From Woeseiaceae bacterium (GTDB taxonomy: Bacteria > Pseudomonadota > Gammaproteobacteria > Steroidobacterales > Woeseiaceae): a stretch of 64,000 nucleotides of DNA. The notes beneath the pieces were generated by a model that made no database searches, had not been told where the DNA came from, and saw nothing but the letters and a program-made list of their open reading frames with translations. The stretch spans positions 144,704 to 208,703 of the forward strand of contig JANQGQ010000039.1 in the NCBI GenBank assembly GCA_028277185.1, in the 5' to 3' direction. Position numbers and translations under genes: made by a program. Positions 8,890 through 17,907 of the stretch are shown one piece after another (positions within the stretch are counted from its first letter, which is position 1; the number at the start of each line of letters is the position of its first letter).

Positions 8890-10077
8890 ATGAGAACGTT
8901 TGCCGGTAGAGTTATCGGACGAAGCGCAGGAACAGCCGCTACCCTGCTTGCACTGACCGCGTGTCAGGACGTACACACACCGGATCCCGGTACCGCCAGC
9001 GACGCGCCGGCCGCTTACGCGAGCGAGGTCGTAAGCGGCCTGCGGCACCCTTGGGATATCGCTTTCCTGTCGGCTGACGAGGCCATTGTCACCGAAAAGG
9101 ACGGCAACCTCATGCACGTTTCTCTCGTCACTGGCGAGAAGACCGTAGTGCGCGGCTTTCCGGACGATCTGGACAATCAGCGTCGTGACGACCCCCGCGA
9201 TAACTCCGGTCTGTTCGGCGTCGTGCCGGACCCGGACTTTGCGGCGAACCGTCACGTGTACGTTGCCTATTCCGCGGGCGACGAGAACGGCACGGCTACC
9301 CGGGTAATCCGCGGCCGGCTGTCAGGCCCCGCCGAGCTTACCGACGTCGAACAAGTCTTCCTTGCAACGCCGCTGTCGACCGAGCGCTTTCACTACGGCG
9401 GCGGACTCGCGTTCGGTCACGACGGAGCGCTATACGTCACGATCGGCGAACGCTATTTCAACGAGATCGATCAGCCCGAGTTGCCCGTATCGCAGGATCC
9501 GACGGACGCGCGCGGCAAGATTTACCGCCTGAACCCAGACGGGTCGATCCCGGCCGACAATCCGGACTTCGGCCTGGACGCCGTGCCCGGTCTGTACGCA
9601 CTCGGAATACGCGCGGCGCAAGGCCTTACGGTCGAACCGACGTCCGGCGACATCTGGTTCTCCGAGCACGGCCCGACGAGGGGCGACGAAATCAATCTCC
9701 TTGAGGCGGGGGGCAACTACGGTTGGCCGCTACGAACGAGCGGCGACTATCGCAATACCGGCTACGAGCCGCCAGTGCTCGACGACAGGAAGCTCGTCGA
9801 GCCCCGTTTCGCGTGGCAGGAAACGGTGGCACCGACGGGACTCGCGTTTTACTCCGGCAGTGAGTTTCCCGATTGGCGCGGCGACCTGTTCGTCGCCGGT
9901 CTTTCAGCCGGGAGCCTGTGGAAGCTCGATATCGAGGGCCGAACCGTCAGGTCCGCCGAGCGGCTGTTTCCCGAGACACCGATACGACTACGCACCGTCA
10001 AGCAGTCGCCGGATGGCCGGCTCTATTTGTTGACCGACGAACCCGATGGCCGAATCCTGAGGATCGAAGCGCGGTGA
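8890..10077 (+). CDS. PQQ-dependent sugar dehydrogenase-like lipoprotein (GDH/sorbosone dehydrogenase fold)
   Basis: A 395-residue exported protein of the soluble aldose/glucose dehydrogenase (GSDH, YliI-like) beta-propeller family. The start at 8890 is chosen for the GGAGG 8 bases upstream. The signal ends in a lipobox, LTAC. Family markers include GLRHPWDIAFLSADEAIVTEK, SGLFGVVPDPDF, RVYVAYS-like strands, GDEINLLEAGGNYGWP and GLAFYSGSEFPDWRGDLFVAGL. The family oxidises aldoses with PQQ and calcium in the periplasm and passes electrons onward. Its substrate is unknown. Confidence 0.88.
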   Translation: MRTFAGRVIGRSAGTAATLLALTACQDVHTPDPGTASDAPAAYASEVVSGLRHPWDIAFLSADEAIVTEKDGNLMHVSLVTGEKTVVRGFPDDLDNQRRDDPRDNSGLFGVVPDPDFAANRHVYVAYSAGDENGTATRVIRGRLSGPAELTDVEQVFLATPLSTERFHYGGGLAFGHDGALYVTIGERYFNEIDQPELPVSQDPTDARGKIYRLNPDGSIPADNPDFGLDAVPGLYALGIRAAQGLTVEPTSGDIWFSEHGPTRGDEINLLEAGGNYGWPLRTSGDYRNTGYEPPVLDDRKLVEPRFAWQETVAPTGLAFYSGSEFPDWRGDLFVAGLSAGSLWKLDIEGRTVRSAERLFPETPIRLRTVKQSPDGRLYLLTDEPDGRILRIEAR

Positions 10078-10090
10078 CATTTCGCCGCAC

Positions 10091-10255
10091 ATGCCGGTCA
10101 TCTCCAACAATGCAGCGTGCGAACGCTTCGCACGCCGCGACAGCAAGCGCGTTCAGCGGCGGTGGTTGCAGGACGTGCCGGGGTACGTGGCGCAGGCCGA
10201 CGCGCAATGGACGGCCAGGCACGCGCTGGCGGCGGCCGACCGGCGCGCCGATTAG
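10091..10255 (+). CDS. Possible small unknown protein (54 residues)
   Basis: A short open frame starts 14 bases after the dehydrogenase stop and encodes MPVISNNAACERFARRDSKR followed by a basic, Trp- and Ala-containing tail. No family is recognised, and there is no clear Shine-Dalgarno sequence. Its stop overlaps the convergent gene's stop by 4 bases. It may be real or a chance frame in GC-rich DNA. Confidence 0.3.
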   Translation: MPVISNNAACERFARRDSKRVQRRWLQDVPGYVAQADAQWTARHALAAADRRAD

Positions 10256-10713
10256 TGGGCGACGGTATCCGCGGCGCTAACCTGACTGGCCGCGAGACGG
10301 ACGGCGCCAAGACTCTGCCAGAGGGCGGCCTTGAACTGTTCGGCCGCGGCCTCGACAGCTTCCGTGGACTGTCCCTGGGTCACGGCCTGCCGGAACGCGC
10401 CCGCGGCCTGCCACATATCGGGGTACATCGCAGGCGCTTTTACCTCGATCACGGAGTGAATTGCGACCTCTTCCCAATGATGAATCAGCTCTTCGACCTG
10501 GGCGACGCCGGCCTCGCGAGTCGCATAGCCTGAGACGATCGCCTCGGCTTCGGCGATCAACTCATCGACCTCGTCCCGGAAGTCGTCCATGTGATTCTGA
10601 AAATCGGCGAGCAGTTCCTCGTCGACTTCACCGTGGGCCATGACCGGCTGGAAAGCACCCAGCGCGAAACAGGCCAGACCGGTGATCGTGACGATCTTCA
10701 AAGATTGCTGCAT
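10252..10713 (-). CDS. Unknown exported helical protein, likely iron-regulated
   Basis: A 153-residue protein with a clear Sec signal (MQQSLKIVTITGLACFALGAFQPVMA, cleavage near AHG). The mature part is predicted to be all-helical and acidic, with a His/Asp/Glu-rich start (HGEVDEELLADFQNHMDDF) and HHWEEVAIHS in the middle. It has no recognised domain. A Fur-like site lies 55-73 bases upstream of its ATG, so expression during iron limitation is likely. A periplasmic metal-handling role is inference from composition and control only. Confidence 0.75.
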   Translation of the reverse strand: MQQSLKIVTITGLACFALGAFQPVMAHGEVDEELLADFQNHMDDFRDEVDELIAEAEAIVSGYATREAGVAQVEELIHHWEEVAIHSVIEVKAPAMYPDMWQAAGAFRQAVTQGQSTEAVEAAAEQFKAALWQSLGAVRLAASQVSAADTVAH

Positions 10714-10767
10714 GAGTTACCCGTCCTTCGAGACCTTGTGCGCGACTTCAGAGCGGGCATGTTAATT

Positions 10768-10786
10768 GCAAATCGTTCTCATTTTC
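10768..10786 (-). promoter_or_regulatory. Fur-box-like site
   Basis: On the minus strand this reads GAAAATGAGAACGATTTGC, matching 12 of 19 positions of the Fur consensus, including the strongly conserved GAGAA/CGATT core seen in many proteobacterial sites. It lies between the unknown exported protein (start 10713) and the YbaN gene's 3' end, in position to control the former. Two other Fur-like sites occur at 15302 and 15765. Confidence 0.62.
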
Positions 10787-10831
10787 AATAAAACTATCTG
10801 ATCGATGATGCGTCCGAAACTCGTGCAGCAC

Positions 10832-11218
10832 TCATTCGCGAGGCGGCTCCGGTCGCGATGCCACAAAGACGGCGCTCGCCAGCAGCACCGGCGCCTGAAC
10901 GGCGAGGACGAAGGCTGGCGCGTCGAGGAGCACGGACAGCGCGAACACACCGGCCATCGATGCGACGCCGATCACCTTCGTCGGCCGACGTATCGCGCCG
11001 TAGCGGTGCCAGTCCGCGATCAGCGGCCCGAACACGCGATGCGCGATCAACCACGCATGCAGCCGCCGTGACGACCGCGCGAACGCGAACGCGGCGACCA
11101 GCAGAAACGGCGTCGTAGGCAGCAGCGGCAGCACGACGCCGAGTCCGGCCAGCGCGACCGCCAGGCACCCGACGACGAACCAGACCAGACGCGCGCCAGG
11201 ATGCCGGGAGCGCGTCAC
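10832..11218 (-). CDS. YbaN family inner-membrane protein (DUF454)
   Basis: A small membrane protein of about 128 residues with the DUF454 pattern: VGCLAVALAGLGVVLPLLPTTPFLLVAAFAFA, then SRRLHAWLIAHRVFGPLIADW, and two C-terminal hydrophobic helices. GTG at 11218 gives a typical family length; a TTG at 11257 would add 13 residues. The function of YbaN is not established, although homologues often sit next to haem- and iron-uptake genes, as here. It lies 50 bases after the start side of the next gene and may belong to the same iron-responsive block. Confidence 0.8.
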   Translation of the reverse strand: MTRSRHPGARLVWFVVGCLAVALAGLGVVLPLLPTTPFLLVAAFAFARSSRRLHAWLIAHRVFGPLIADWHRYGAIRRPTKVIGVASMAGVFALSVLLDAPAFVLAVQAPVLLASAVFVASRPEPPRE

Positions 11219-11268
11219 CGCGGCGGCCTGACGATCACCAGACCGGAAACCGCACAACCCGCGTCAGA

Positions 11269-12993
11269 TCAGCGGATGCGCGAGTAGAAATTGATCAGCT
11301 TCCGCGTCGTCGGATTGCGCAGCACGAGACTGCCGTCGGGCTCGAAACCGTAAGCGAAGTACGATCTCTCACCCGAATCCCAGAGGATCGTCAGGAACCC
11401 GCCTTTCGCACTCCAGCGGCCGCTCTGGACGCTGCCGGCCGTATTGCCCGTCGCGGTCCATTTGAGGTTGCCCTCATAGTCCCGCTCCGACGAGCTGAAG
11501 TGCGACTGCGCGCCGTAGTGGAGCGTGCCGTCCGCGTTTAGCACGTAGACGAGCTGAGTGTTCATGTAGACACCCATGTCGGCGCCGCCCGCCAGCGCTT
11601 CGCCGCCGAACATGCCGACCAGCCGCGGGTCGTCGCCGGTTGGGGTGCTGCCGCCCGACGCTGCCGGTGCCGATGCAACCGGTGCGGCTCCGAGTTTCAT
11701 GCTGCCAAAGATGCGCTCGAGCGTCGGGGTCCGCGCTCTCATAGTGTCCGGCGGCGCCAACGCCGACAGACTGAGGGCGACCCCGTTCTCGATGGTCACG
11801 TAAACGTCGTAGGCAACGTTTGTTCCGTCGGGCAGTGAGCCCGCATAGCGATACAGCGCCCCCTGCGCTTTGGCAGCCTCCACCCGCTGCGGCCCGCCGG
11901 TACGCTTGAGGCCCGGCAGCATCTGCCACAGCGAGGCATCGAGATATGCACCTACGTCGGGCGCGGCAGGGTCGGTCGTGCCGTTCGTCGGCACGCCGGT
12001 CACCAGGATCATCTCGGCTGCGCCCGCGTCGGGCGGCTGTATCAGCACCCCCTCCGGCCGCTCCTCGGACCGCCAGTTCGAAGGGTGTGACAGCGTAGCG
12101 CCCGACGAGTGACGAAACTCCTGCCAGTCCTGCGGCGCTTTGACCACCGCGGCGCGTTCCGACAGCGCAGGAGCGCCGCCGGCCCCCGCGCCGATCTGCG
12201 CATTCGAACTGATCGTGACGTTCTGGGTGCCGGTGATCGTCACCGGCGTGCCGTTCTGGTCGACGACGCCGTCTACTGCGATCGACCCGGAAAGTCGCGA
12301 CGACAGCGGCAGGCCGGTCTGCAAATCCATGATGATCGGCCCGCTCATCCTGCCGTTCATGCCCATCCCCTGCTGGGTACCGCTCAGCGTGCCATCCGCG
12401 TCCAGTCTCGCGATTCGACGGCCACCCTGTTCCCCGAAACCCGCCACCTGCATGTTCAACCTCGGCGTGAGCGGCCGGTCTTCGCGCGCGAAGTCGGCAA
12501 GCCACTCGTCCCCTGCCTGGACCGGCCGACCCGGCAGCATCGCCTGCTCAGCGACGGCAAGTTCGGTAACGACGCCGCGCGTCTCTTCGTCGAGCATGAC
12601 GTCGCGGCCGTTCGCATCGACGATCGACACGACCTGCTCGTTCTCGACGGCCACCTCGACGGTCTGACCGGCCAAAGCGAACGGCGACTCTTCCGTCGCG
12701 CCATTGCTGGTCATCGTGGAACCGCTCGATGGATCGAAACGTATCCGTACGCGCGCCGGGATACCGCCCGACGACTCCAGTACCTCGACGGAGCCGCGAA
12801 TCCGCTGCTTCATCTCCTGCTCGACGCTCATGCGCTGGCCGTCCGCCGAAACGTCGAGCACGGACGTCGAATCCGTGACGTTGTCGAACGTGTAGGTGAA
12901 CCCGGCCGGGATACGAAACTCGATGCGCTCTGCCGCCACTGCAGAGGCAGCAAGACCGACCGCAACAAACACGAAACCGAATAGCCTCAGCAT
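11269..12993 (-). CDS. Unknown exported multidomain protein
   Basis: A 574-residue protein with a Sec signal ending AVAAE. Residues about 22-260 look like a beta-rich domain dealing with a Gly/Ser/Thr-rich sequence (repeated GTP/VTITGTQNVT strands). The middle (about 290-420) contains a lipid- or protein-interaction-like segment, DWQEFRHSSGATLSHPSNW, of the kind seen in PsbP/DUF1795-like folds. The last 110 residues hold LVGMFGGEALAGGADMGVYM and a Trp/Tyr-rich beta stretch. I recognise no enzyme motif. It lies upstream of YbaN on the same strand, 51 bases away. Confidence 0.75.
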   Translation of the reverse strand: MLRLFGFVFVAVGLAASAVAAERIEFRIPAGFTYTFDNVTDSTSVLDVSADGQRMSVEQEMKQRIRGSVEVLESSGGIPARVRIRFDPSSGSTMTSNGATEESPFALAGQTVEVAVENEQVVSIVDANGRDVMLDEETRGVVTELAVAEQAMLPGRPVQAGDEWLADFAREDRPLTPRLNMQVAGFGEQGGRRIARLDADGTLSGTQQGMGMNGRMSGPIIMDLQTGLPLSSRLSGSIAVDGVVDQNGTPVTITGTQNVTISSNAQIGAGAGGAPALSERAAVVKAPQDWQEFRHSSGATLSHPSNWRSEERPEGVLIQPPDAGAAEMILVTGVPTNGTTDPAAPDVGAYLDASLWQMLPGLKRTGGPQRVEAAKAQGALYRYAGSLPDGTNVAYDVYVTIENGVALSLSALAPPDTMRARTPTLERIFGSMKLGAAPVASAPAASGGSTPTGDDPRLVGMFGGEALAGGADMGVYMNTQLVYVLNADGTLHYGAQSHFSSSERDYEGNLKWTATGNTAGSVQSGRWSAKGGFLTILWDSGERSYFAYGFEPDGSLVLRNPTTRKLINFYSRIR

Positions 12994-13104
12994 TCGAACC
13001 GCCTCCTTCGTCAGGGATGCTCAGGGACAAGCCGTTTGCGGATACTAGCAGTCCCTTCTGACGATTCGTGTCGAAACTTGTACGCAACAGGCCCCGCAGG
13101 CGGC

Positions 13105-15255
13105 CTACCAGTTCGCGTCAAAACGCAGCGCGACCACGCGCGGGTCGCCGAGGCGCGCAAAGTTGGTTGCCGTGCCGCGCTGAACGACGACGAACTCGTC
13201 GAACAGATTGCGCGCATAGGCCGTAACGCTGTAGCGATCGTTCCACGCGTACCCCAATCGCAAATTTACCAGCGTGGCCGAATCGGATTTGTCTTCCGGG
13301 ATGTTGTCCTGAGTCGAGTAGACCGCCCCCTGATAGTTGACATCGATCCCGCCGAATAGTCCGTTCGGGTGGTTGAAATCCAAACCGAGGTTTCCGCTCC
13401 ACTCGGGTGCAAACGGAAACTCATTGCCGGCGAGGTTGTCCGGGCGTCCCGGCAACGGCAGCGGGTTAGGAAAGTCATTGAACTCGGTTTTCACGTAGCC
13501 GACGCTACCGTAGATGCTAATCACGTCCGAGACGAGCCAGTCGACATCGGTCTCGAAGCCGTAGAGCTCGGACTCACCCGCGTTGACCGTACGCAGGAAA
13601 TTCGGGATCTCTTCAGAGATAGGCACCCCGACTTGCTGGTCTTCCCAGTCCGAGAAGAACAGGTTTGCATTCCACCGCAATCGCCCATCCAGGTGCGTCG
13701 CACGATAGGACAACTCGTAGTTCCAGAGAAACTCGGGATCGAATTCCTCGACGCTGCCGTCCAGGAAGTTGATCTCCGCACCACCTGCGCGGTAGCCCTG
13801 CTGTACGACGAACGCGACGTTGCTCCGATCCGACAACCACCGTCGAATACCCAGCTTCGGCAGGAACGCATCAAAACTCGCTTCAGTCGTCGTTGCTTCG
13901 GTGCCCTCGAAATCCTCCAGGAACTCGAAGCCCGGCGGGATCGGCGTTACGAACTCCAGCGTTGTCGCCTGAAAGTTGTCCTGTTCTTCGTAGTCGTAGC
14001 GACCGCCGAACAGCAGTTCGACGGTCTCGGTCAGCGCGTAGACTCCGTCGAAAAAGAAGGCATAATTATCTGAATTATCGTTAGTTCTGGAGTCCCTCTG
14101 GGCGACGAGGGTCGGCGGGATCGCCGGATTCAGTATGCTGGCCGGGACCGTGAGCGTGTCCAGAAAGCCGGTTTCGGTCGTGACGAAGTAGAGACCCGCA
14201 ACGCCCGACAGGCGCTCGCCGTCGAATCGGAGTCTTAGTTCCTGCGCCAGGGATTCGTCGCTTCCCGTGCGGTCGAGCGCTCCGACCGGAGCCGCCGTGC
14301 CGTCGATGTCCTCAATACGTACGTAGTCGGTGTCCTGGAACGCCGTGATCGCCTGGAACTCGAGCGCGTCGCTGATCGTCCAGATGGCGTTGATCGACTG
14401 GATGAACGACTCGGTGCCCTCGCGGCCCGCCGTGTCGTAGGTGACTTCCCGGCTCTCCGCGTCATCCAGAGGCACGACATCCTCGCCCGCGAAGTTCTCC
14501 GTATAGCTGCTCGTCGTCACGATCCTGAGCGAATCGGTCGGCTCGAACAGCAGCTTGCCGCGGAGGTTACTGAGTTCCGTTGCATCGGCGGGTGCGTCCA
14601 GCAGCGTATTCGTCAGGAAGCCGTCACTCTCGCGATACTCACCGGCCAGCCGAAAGGCCACGCGGTCCTCGACGAGCGTACCACCGCCCGCGGCCGCAAC
14701 GTGCCACATATCGAAGTCGCCGGCCTCCGCGCGCAGCTTCAGGTCCGGCTCGAAGCTCGGATCCCGCGTCCGGATGTAGATGGCGCCTGCCAGGGCGTTG
14801 CGCCCGAAGTTCGTCGACTGCGGACCGCGAAAGACCTCTACGCTGCCAAGGTCCCATGACCCCGTCGGGCCGAAGAAAGTCGTGAAATTGCCCAGCGGTG
14901 AATCGTCGACGAACACCGTTAGCGTTTGCCCGCTGCCCGATCCGATACCGCGCTGATCGACGCCGCGGATCGCGAATCCGAGACCGCCAAACGACGAGGT
15001 GACGTTTGGAATACGGTCGACGATGTCGTAAAGATCGGCCAGGGGCTCGCGCTCGATCGTCTCGCCCGTGACCACCGCCACGCTCACGGGGATTTCCGCA
15101 AGCGACAGGTTGGACTTGGTACCGGTGACGATGATCGTATCGATCTCGACGGAGTCTTCCTCAGCCTCTCCGACAGACTCCCCGGTCTGGGCAACCACTA
15201 TCGTGCAAGCGAACGAAAGCAAAGCGGCGATAACCGCCTGACGGAACTGGTCCAC
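13105..15255 (-). CDS. TonB-dependent outer-membrane receptor
   Basis: A 716-residue receptor. GTG at 15255 is chosen because GGGGAG lies 8 bases upstream. After the signal peptide comes a TonB-box region, EIDTIIVTGTK, then the plug domain (IPVSVAVVTGETIE, FAIRGVDQRGIG, FVDDSPLG, VEVFRGPQSTNFGRNALAGAI). A 22-strand barrel follows, with tyrosine/aspartate-rich strands and a terminal aromatic residue (RFDANW). It takes up a siderophore or another large ligand using the TonB system. A palindromic Fur box lies 47 bases upstream of the start, and small membrane proteins and a PepSY protein are divergent, indicating ferric-siderophore or haem-type uptake. Confidence 0.95.
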   Translation of the reverse strand: MDQFRQAVIAALLSFACTIVVAQTGESVGEAEEDSVEIDTIIVTGTKSNLSLAEIPVSVAVVTGETIEREPLADLYDIVDRIPNVTSSFGGLGFAIRGVDQRGIGSGSGQTLTVFVDDSPLGNFTTFFGPTGSWDLGSVEVFRGPQSTNFGRNALAGAIYIRTRDPSFEPDLKLRAEAGDFDMWHVAAAGGGTLVEDRVAFRLAGEYRESDGFLTNTLLDAPADATELSNLRGKLLFEPTDSLRIVTTSSYTENFAGEDVVPLDDAESREVTYDTAGREGTESFIQSINAIWTISDALEFQAITAFQDTDYVRIEDIDGTAAPVGALDRTGSDESLAQELRLRFDGERLSGVAGLYFVTTETGFLDTLTVPASILNPAIPPTLVAQRDSRTNDNSDNYAFFFDGVYALTETVELLFGGRYDYEEQDNFQATTLEFVTPIPPGFEFLEDFEGTEATTTEASFDAFLPKLGIRRWLSDRSNVAFVVQQGYRAGGAEINFLDGSVEEFDPEFLWNYELSYRATHLDGRLRWNANLFFSDWEDQQVGVPISEEIPNFLRTVNAGESELYGFETDVDWLVSDVISIYGSVGYVKTEFNDFPNPLPLPGRPDNLAGNEFPFAPEWSGNLGLDFNHPNGLFGGIDVNYQGAVYSTQDNIPEDKSDSATLVNLRLGYAWNDRYSVTAYARNLFDEFVVVQRGTATNFARLGDPRVVALRFDANW

Positions 15256-15301
15256 GTATAAGGCTCCCCGGGTACCGGCGGGTACCACTATCGATGCGAA
15301 T

Positions 15302-15320
15302 AGTAATGATTATCATTTCT
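15302..15320. promoter_or_regulatory. Fur box in divergent promoter
   Basis: AATGATTATCATT (15305-15317) is a perfect palindrome identical to the centre of the classical Fur consensus. It stands between the TonB receptor (start 15255, minus) and the small membrane protein at 15358 (plus), so it could repress both when iron is plentiful. Confidence 0.85.
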
Positions 15321-15357
15321 GTCTACAATCGCATCTATAGCGGTTTCTACGAACACC

Positions 15358-15699
15358 ATGCTGCTCACCCTTTCCAGCACCGGTTTGCTCTATGCGGCGT
15401 GCGTTGCGCTCTACCACGCGCACCCCGGGCGCTCGCGCCTCGAGAGTGTGCGTAACGCCCCCGCCGGACCGTTGATGCTCCGCACCGCTGCCGCAGCGAC
15501 GATGGCCGCCGCGCTCTTCCTGCTGGCGTCGCAGATCGGTTGGGAGCGCGCCGTACCGGTCACGCTCGCGGTACTCGCCGGCGGCGGAATACTCTGCGTT
15601 CTCGCTGCCGTGTTCGTTCCGAAAACACATTTGGCAAGCGGGGTCGCACTATTCGTGATCGGTACGCTGGCTGGCGTCGCCGTCGTCGCCTTTCGCTGA
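15358..15699 (+). CDS. Small inner-membrane protein of an iron-uptake locus (DUF3325-like)
   Basis: A 113-residue protein with four predicted hydrophobic helices. Its order and composition resemble the small DUF3325/DUF3649-type proteins that sit beside siderophore receptors and PepSY proteins. The match is by general pattern (short helix, basic loop, LLRTAAAATMAAALFLLA, then two Gly/Ala-rich helices), so the family name is tentative. It is directly downstream of the Fur box. Confidence 0.68.
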   Translation: MLLTLSSTGLLYAACVALYHAHPGRSRLESVRNAPAGPLMLRTAAAATMAAALFLLASQIGWERAVPVTLAVLAGGGILCVLAAVFVPKTHLASGVALFVIGTLAGVAVVAFR

Positions 15700-15764
15700 G
15701 ATCTGGCGGAACGTGTTAACCCGTATTGACGTAGCGAAGGGCAAACCGGATAGTCGTTGTCACA

Positions 15765-15783
15765 TGCAAACGGTTCTCATTAA
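15765..15783 (+). promoter_or_regulatory. Fur-box-like site
   Basis: GCAAACGGTTCTCATTAAC matches 12 of 19 consensus positions. It shares the GCAAA..GTTCTCATT arrangement with the site at 10768. It lies 27 bases before the ATG of the next membrane protein and could control that gene and the PepSY gene after it. Confidence 0.62.
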
Positions 15784-15810
15784 CAACTCGACGGGCACAT
15801 CAAGACCGTG

Positions 15811-16119
15811 ATGGCGTGGACACTCGGGGCCGGAGCATTGCTCGGCCTGCTCTGGTCGTCATGGCGTAAGCCGCGCCTCACGACGAGCATTGTCTGGTCG
15901 ACGACGGCGACGATCTTCGGAACTGCAGCGCTCGCATTGCTGTTGCCGTCGGGCCTGAAGCCGACTCTGCTGTGGATATCCGTCGCGACGCCGCTGATCT
16001 GGGTCGGCTTTCTGTTCTGGTGTCACTGGGACGCAAGGCCTTACCGTCCGGTCATCGGCATGATTGCCGTAACGCTTGCGGGCATAGCCGCCGTCGTGGC
16101 CGTGCCGCCCCCTGCCTAG
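15811..16119 (+). CDS. Small inner-membrane protein next to PepSY protein (iron-uptake associated)
   Basis: About 102 residues with three hydrophobic helices. PLIWVGFLFWCHWDARPYRP resembles small membrane proteins annotated as iron-uptake or DUF3649-type that precede PepSY genes. ATG at 15811 is preferred over the adjacent GTG at 15808. It ends 19 bases before the PepSY gene and is probably co-transcribed with it. Function is unproven; an accessory role in reduction or transport of iron at the membrane is inference. Confidence 0.7.
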   Translation: MAWTLGAGALLGLLWSSWRKPRLTTSIVWSTTATIFGTAALALLLPSGLKPTLLWISVATPLIWVGFLFWCHWDARPYRPVIGMIAVTLAGIAAVVAVPPPA

Positions 16120-16138
16120 AACTCAGAGGACCGACGCC

Positions 16139-17746
16139 GTGGACAGAGACCGACGAGTCAGACTCTACGACGCGCACTCGTGGACCGGAATCAGCCTCGG
16201 CCTGTTTCTATTCGTGGTTTGCTTTACGGGCTCGCTCGCGATGTTCTACCACGAGATCAAGAGTTGGGAGGATCCCGCGCGCCGGCTCGCGATCGCCGAA
16301 GCGCCGGTGCCGGTGCAGCCGCTGGTCGACGCGTGGTTGGCCGACATCCCCAGCGACGAAATCGGTTTCGTCGGTGTCGACTTCCCGAACGCTTATGAGC
16401 CTTACTACTACGGCCGCTTCAATCACGTCCCGGACGACGGCCCGTCAGAGTTCCACGAGCGGCGCTGGAACACCGTAACCGGCGAGGTCCTGCCGGACCG
16501 CGGCGACGGTCTCGCGACGTGGCTGCTCGACTTTCATCGGGATCTCATGTGGCCGGAGTTCCTCGGCGGCCGCCAGATCGGGCGCGGCATCGTCGGGATC
16601 GCCGGGATCGTGATGCTGCTGTCGATCGTTACGGGCATCCTGACCCACCGCAAGATCCTCAAGGAGGTCTTCACGTTCCGCCGGCAGAGGTCGGTGAGAG
16701 TCAAGTGGAAGGACGCGCATAACTTCCTCGGCATCTGGAGCCTGCCCTTCTCGATCATGATCGCGTTCACGGGCGCGTGGCTCGGAATCGTCGCACTGCT
16801 GTTGCCGATCACCGGGCTGCTCGTGTTCAAAGGAGACAGCGACTCCGTCATCCACCTTTTGACCGGCGGCGAAACGCCGCGGGCTCAGGTTGAGGCGCCG
16901 ATGCTGTCGCTCGACGAGGTAAAGGCCCGACCGCACTCCGACAGCGGGGCCCTGCCGGTTGGGGTTTTCGCCATCAACTGGGGCGACGAGAACGCGGAGT
17001 ACACGCTCAACTACGCGCCCGATACCGAACTCTACTACTACGAAGTCGAGCGCATCAGCGGCACGACCGGCGACGCTCTTCCACCGACGGGCCTGCTCGA
17101 ACCGGCTGCGTCCACCCGGGTCATCGCCGCGATCTCGCCGTTGCACTACGGCACGTACGGCGGCATCGCGCTCAAGTTCCTGTATTTCGCACTCGGCCTC
17201 GGCCTTAGCGCCATGGTCGCGCTCGGCAACATGGTCTGGATCGAGCGGCGCGCGCACAGCGCCGAAGGCAGCCGCAGTCCGCGCTTCTACGATCGCCTGT
17301 CCCGACTGACCGCGGGCGTCTGTATGGGCGTCGTTCTCGCATCGGTGGCGATCTTCTACGTCGATGCGTTCTACGCCGGCAGTGAAGACGATCGCATCTT
17401 CCGGATCGGGATCAGCTATTTCGCGGTCTGGTTCGCGGCGCTGGCGTTCGCATTCATGACCGGCAACAGCTACCGCGCGACGCGCCGTTTGCTTGCCGCG
17501 ACCGGAGCAGGTCTGGTCGGGCTGCCTGTCGTCAGCGCAGCCACCGCAGGCATCGCACCGTGGTCGCTCGTCGCGGCCGGCCATCTGGCGGCGCCAGCCG
17601 TCGATCTGACGCTGCTACTGCTTGGCATCGTCTGCCTGTGGGTTGCAAGCCGGTTGCCGTCGCGGCGCGGCGGCGCCAAAGCCGGCAGCAAGCACCCGAC
17701 GGCAACGGAGCCGGGAGCGCTGGCTCCCCCGAACCCCGCCGCTTAG
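16139..17746 (+). CDS. PepSY-associated transmembrane protein
   Basis: A 535-residue inner-membrane protein beginning RRVRLYDAHSWTGISLGLFLFVVCFTG, the typical first helix with its conserved histidine. HRDLMWPEFLGGRQ and KWKDAHNFLGIWSLPFSIMIAFTG carry further histidines in or near helices. The C-terminal third has four more helices. Relatives such as FoxB and PiuB reduce or release iron from ferric siderophores at the inner membrane, probably using haem bound by these histidines. GTG start. Its position after the receptor and two Fur sites fits that role. Confidence 0.9.
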   Translation: MDRDRRVRLYDAHSWTGISLGLFLFVVCFTGSLAMFYHEIKSWEDPARRLAIAEAPVPVQPLVDAWLADIPSDEIGFVGVDFPNAYEPYYYGRFNHVPDDGPSEFHERRWNTVTGEVLPDRGDGLATWLLDFHRDLMWPEFLGGRQIGRGIVGIAGIVMLLSIVTGILTHRKILKEVFTFRRQRSVRVKWKDAHNFLGIWSLPFSIMIAFTGAWLGIVALLLPITGLLVFKGDSDSVIHLLTGGETPRAQVEAPMLSLDEVKARPHSDSGALPVGVFAINWGDENAEYTLNYAPDTELYYYEVERISGTTGDALPPTGLLEPAASTRVIAAISPLHYGTYGGIALKFLYFALGLGLSAMVALGNMVWIERRAHSAEGSRSPRFYDRLSRLTAGVCMGVVLASVAIFYVDAFYAGSEDDRIFRIGISYFAVWFAALAFAFMTGNSYRATRRLLAATGAGLVGLPVVSAATAGIAPWSLVAAGHLAAPAVDLTLLLLGIVCLWVASRLPSRRGGAKAGSKHPTATEPGALAPPNPAA

Positions 17747-17907
17747 ACCCTATCTAAAGGCCGGTTCCGGACGCTGCAGCCCGGATTACGTCGAATGGCA
17801 TCGGCTGACCTGGTTGCCAACGCTCGTCCCGGTCGCCATAGTACGCCGCAGCCTGGCGGCGATTGGCGTCACCGCCCGGCAGCTTCCTATCGCTTGGGAG
17901 AAAACTC

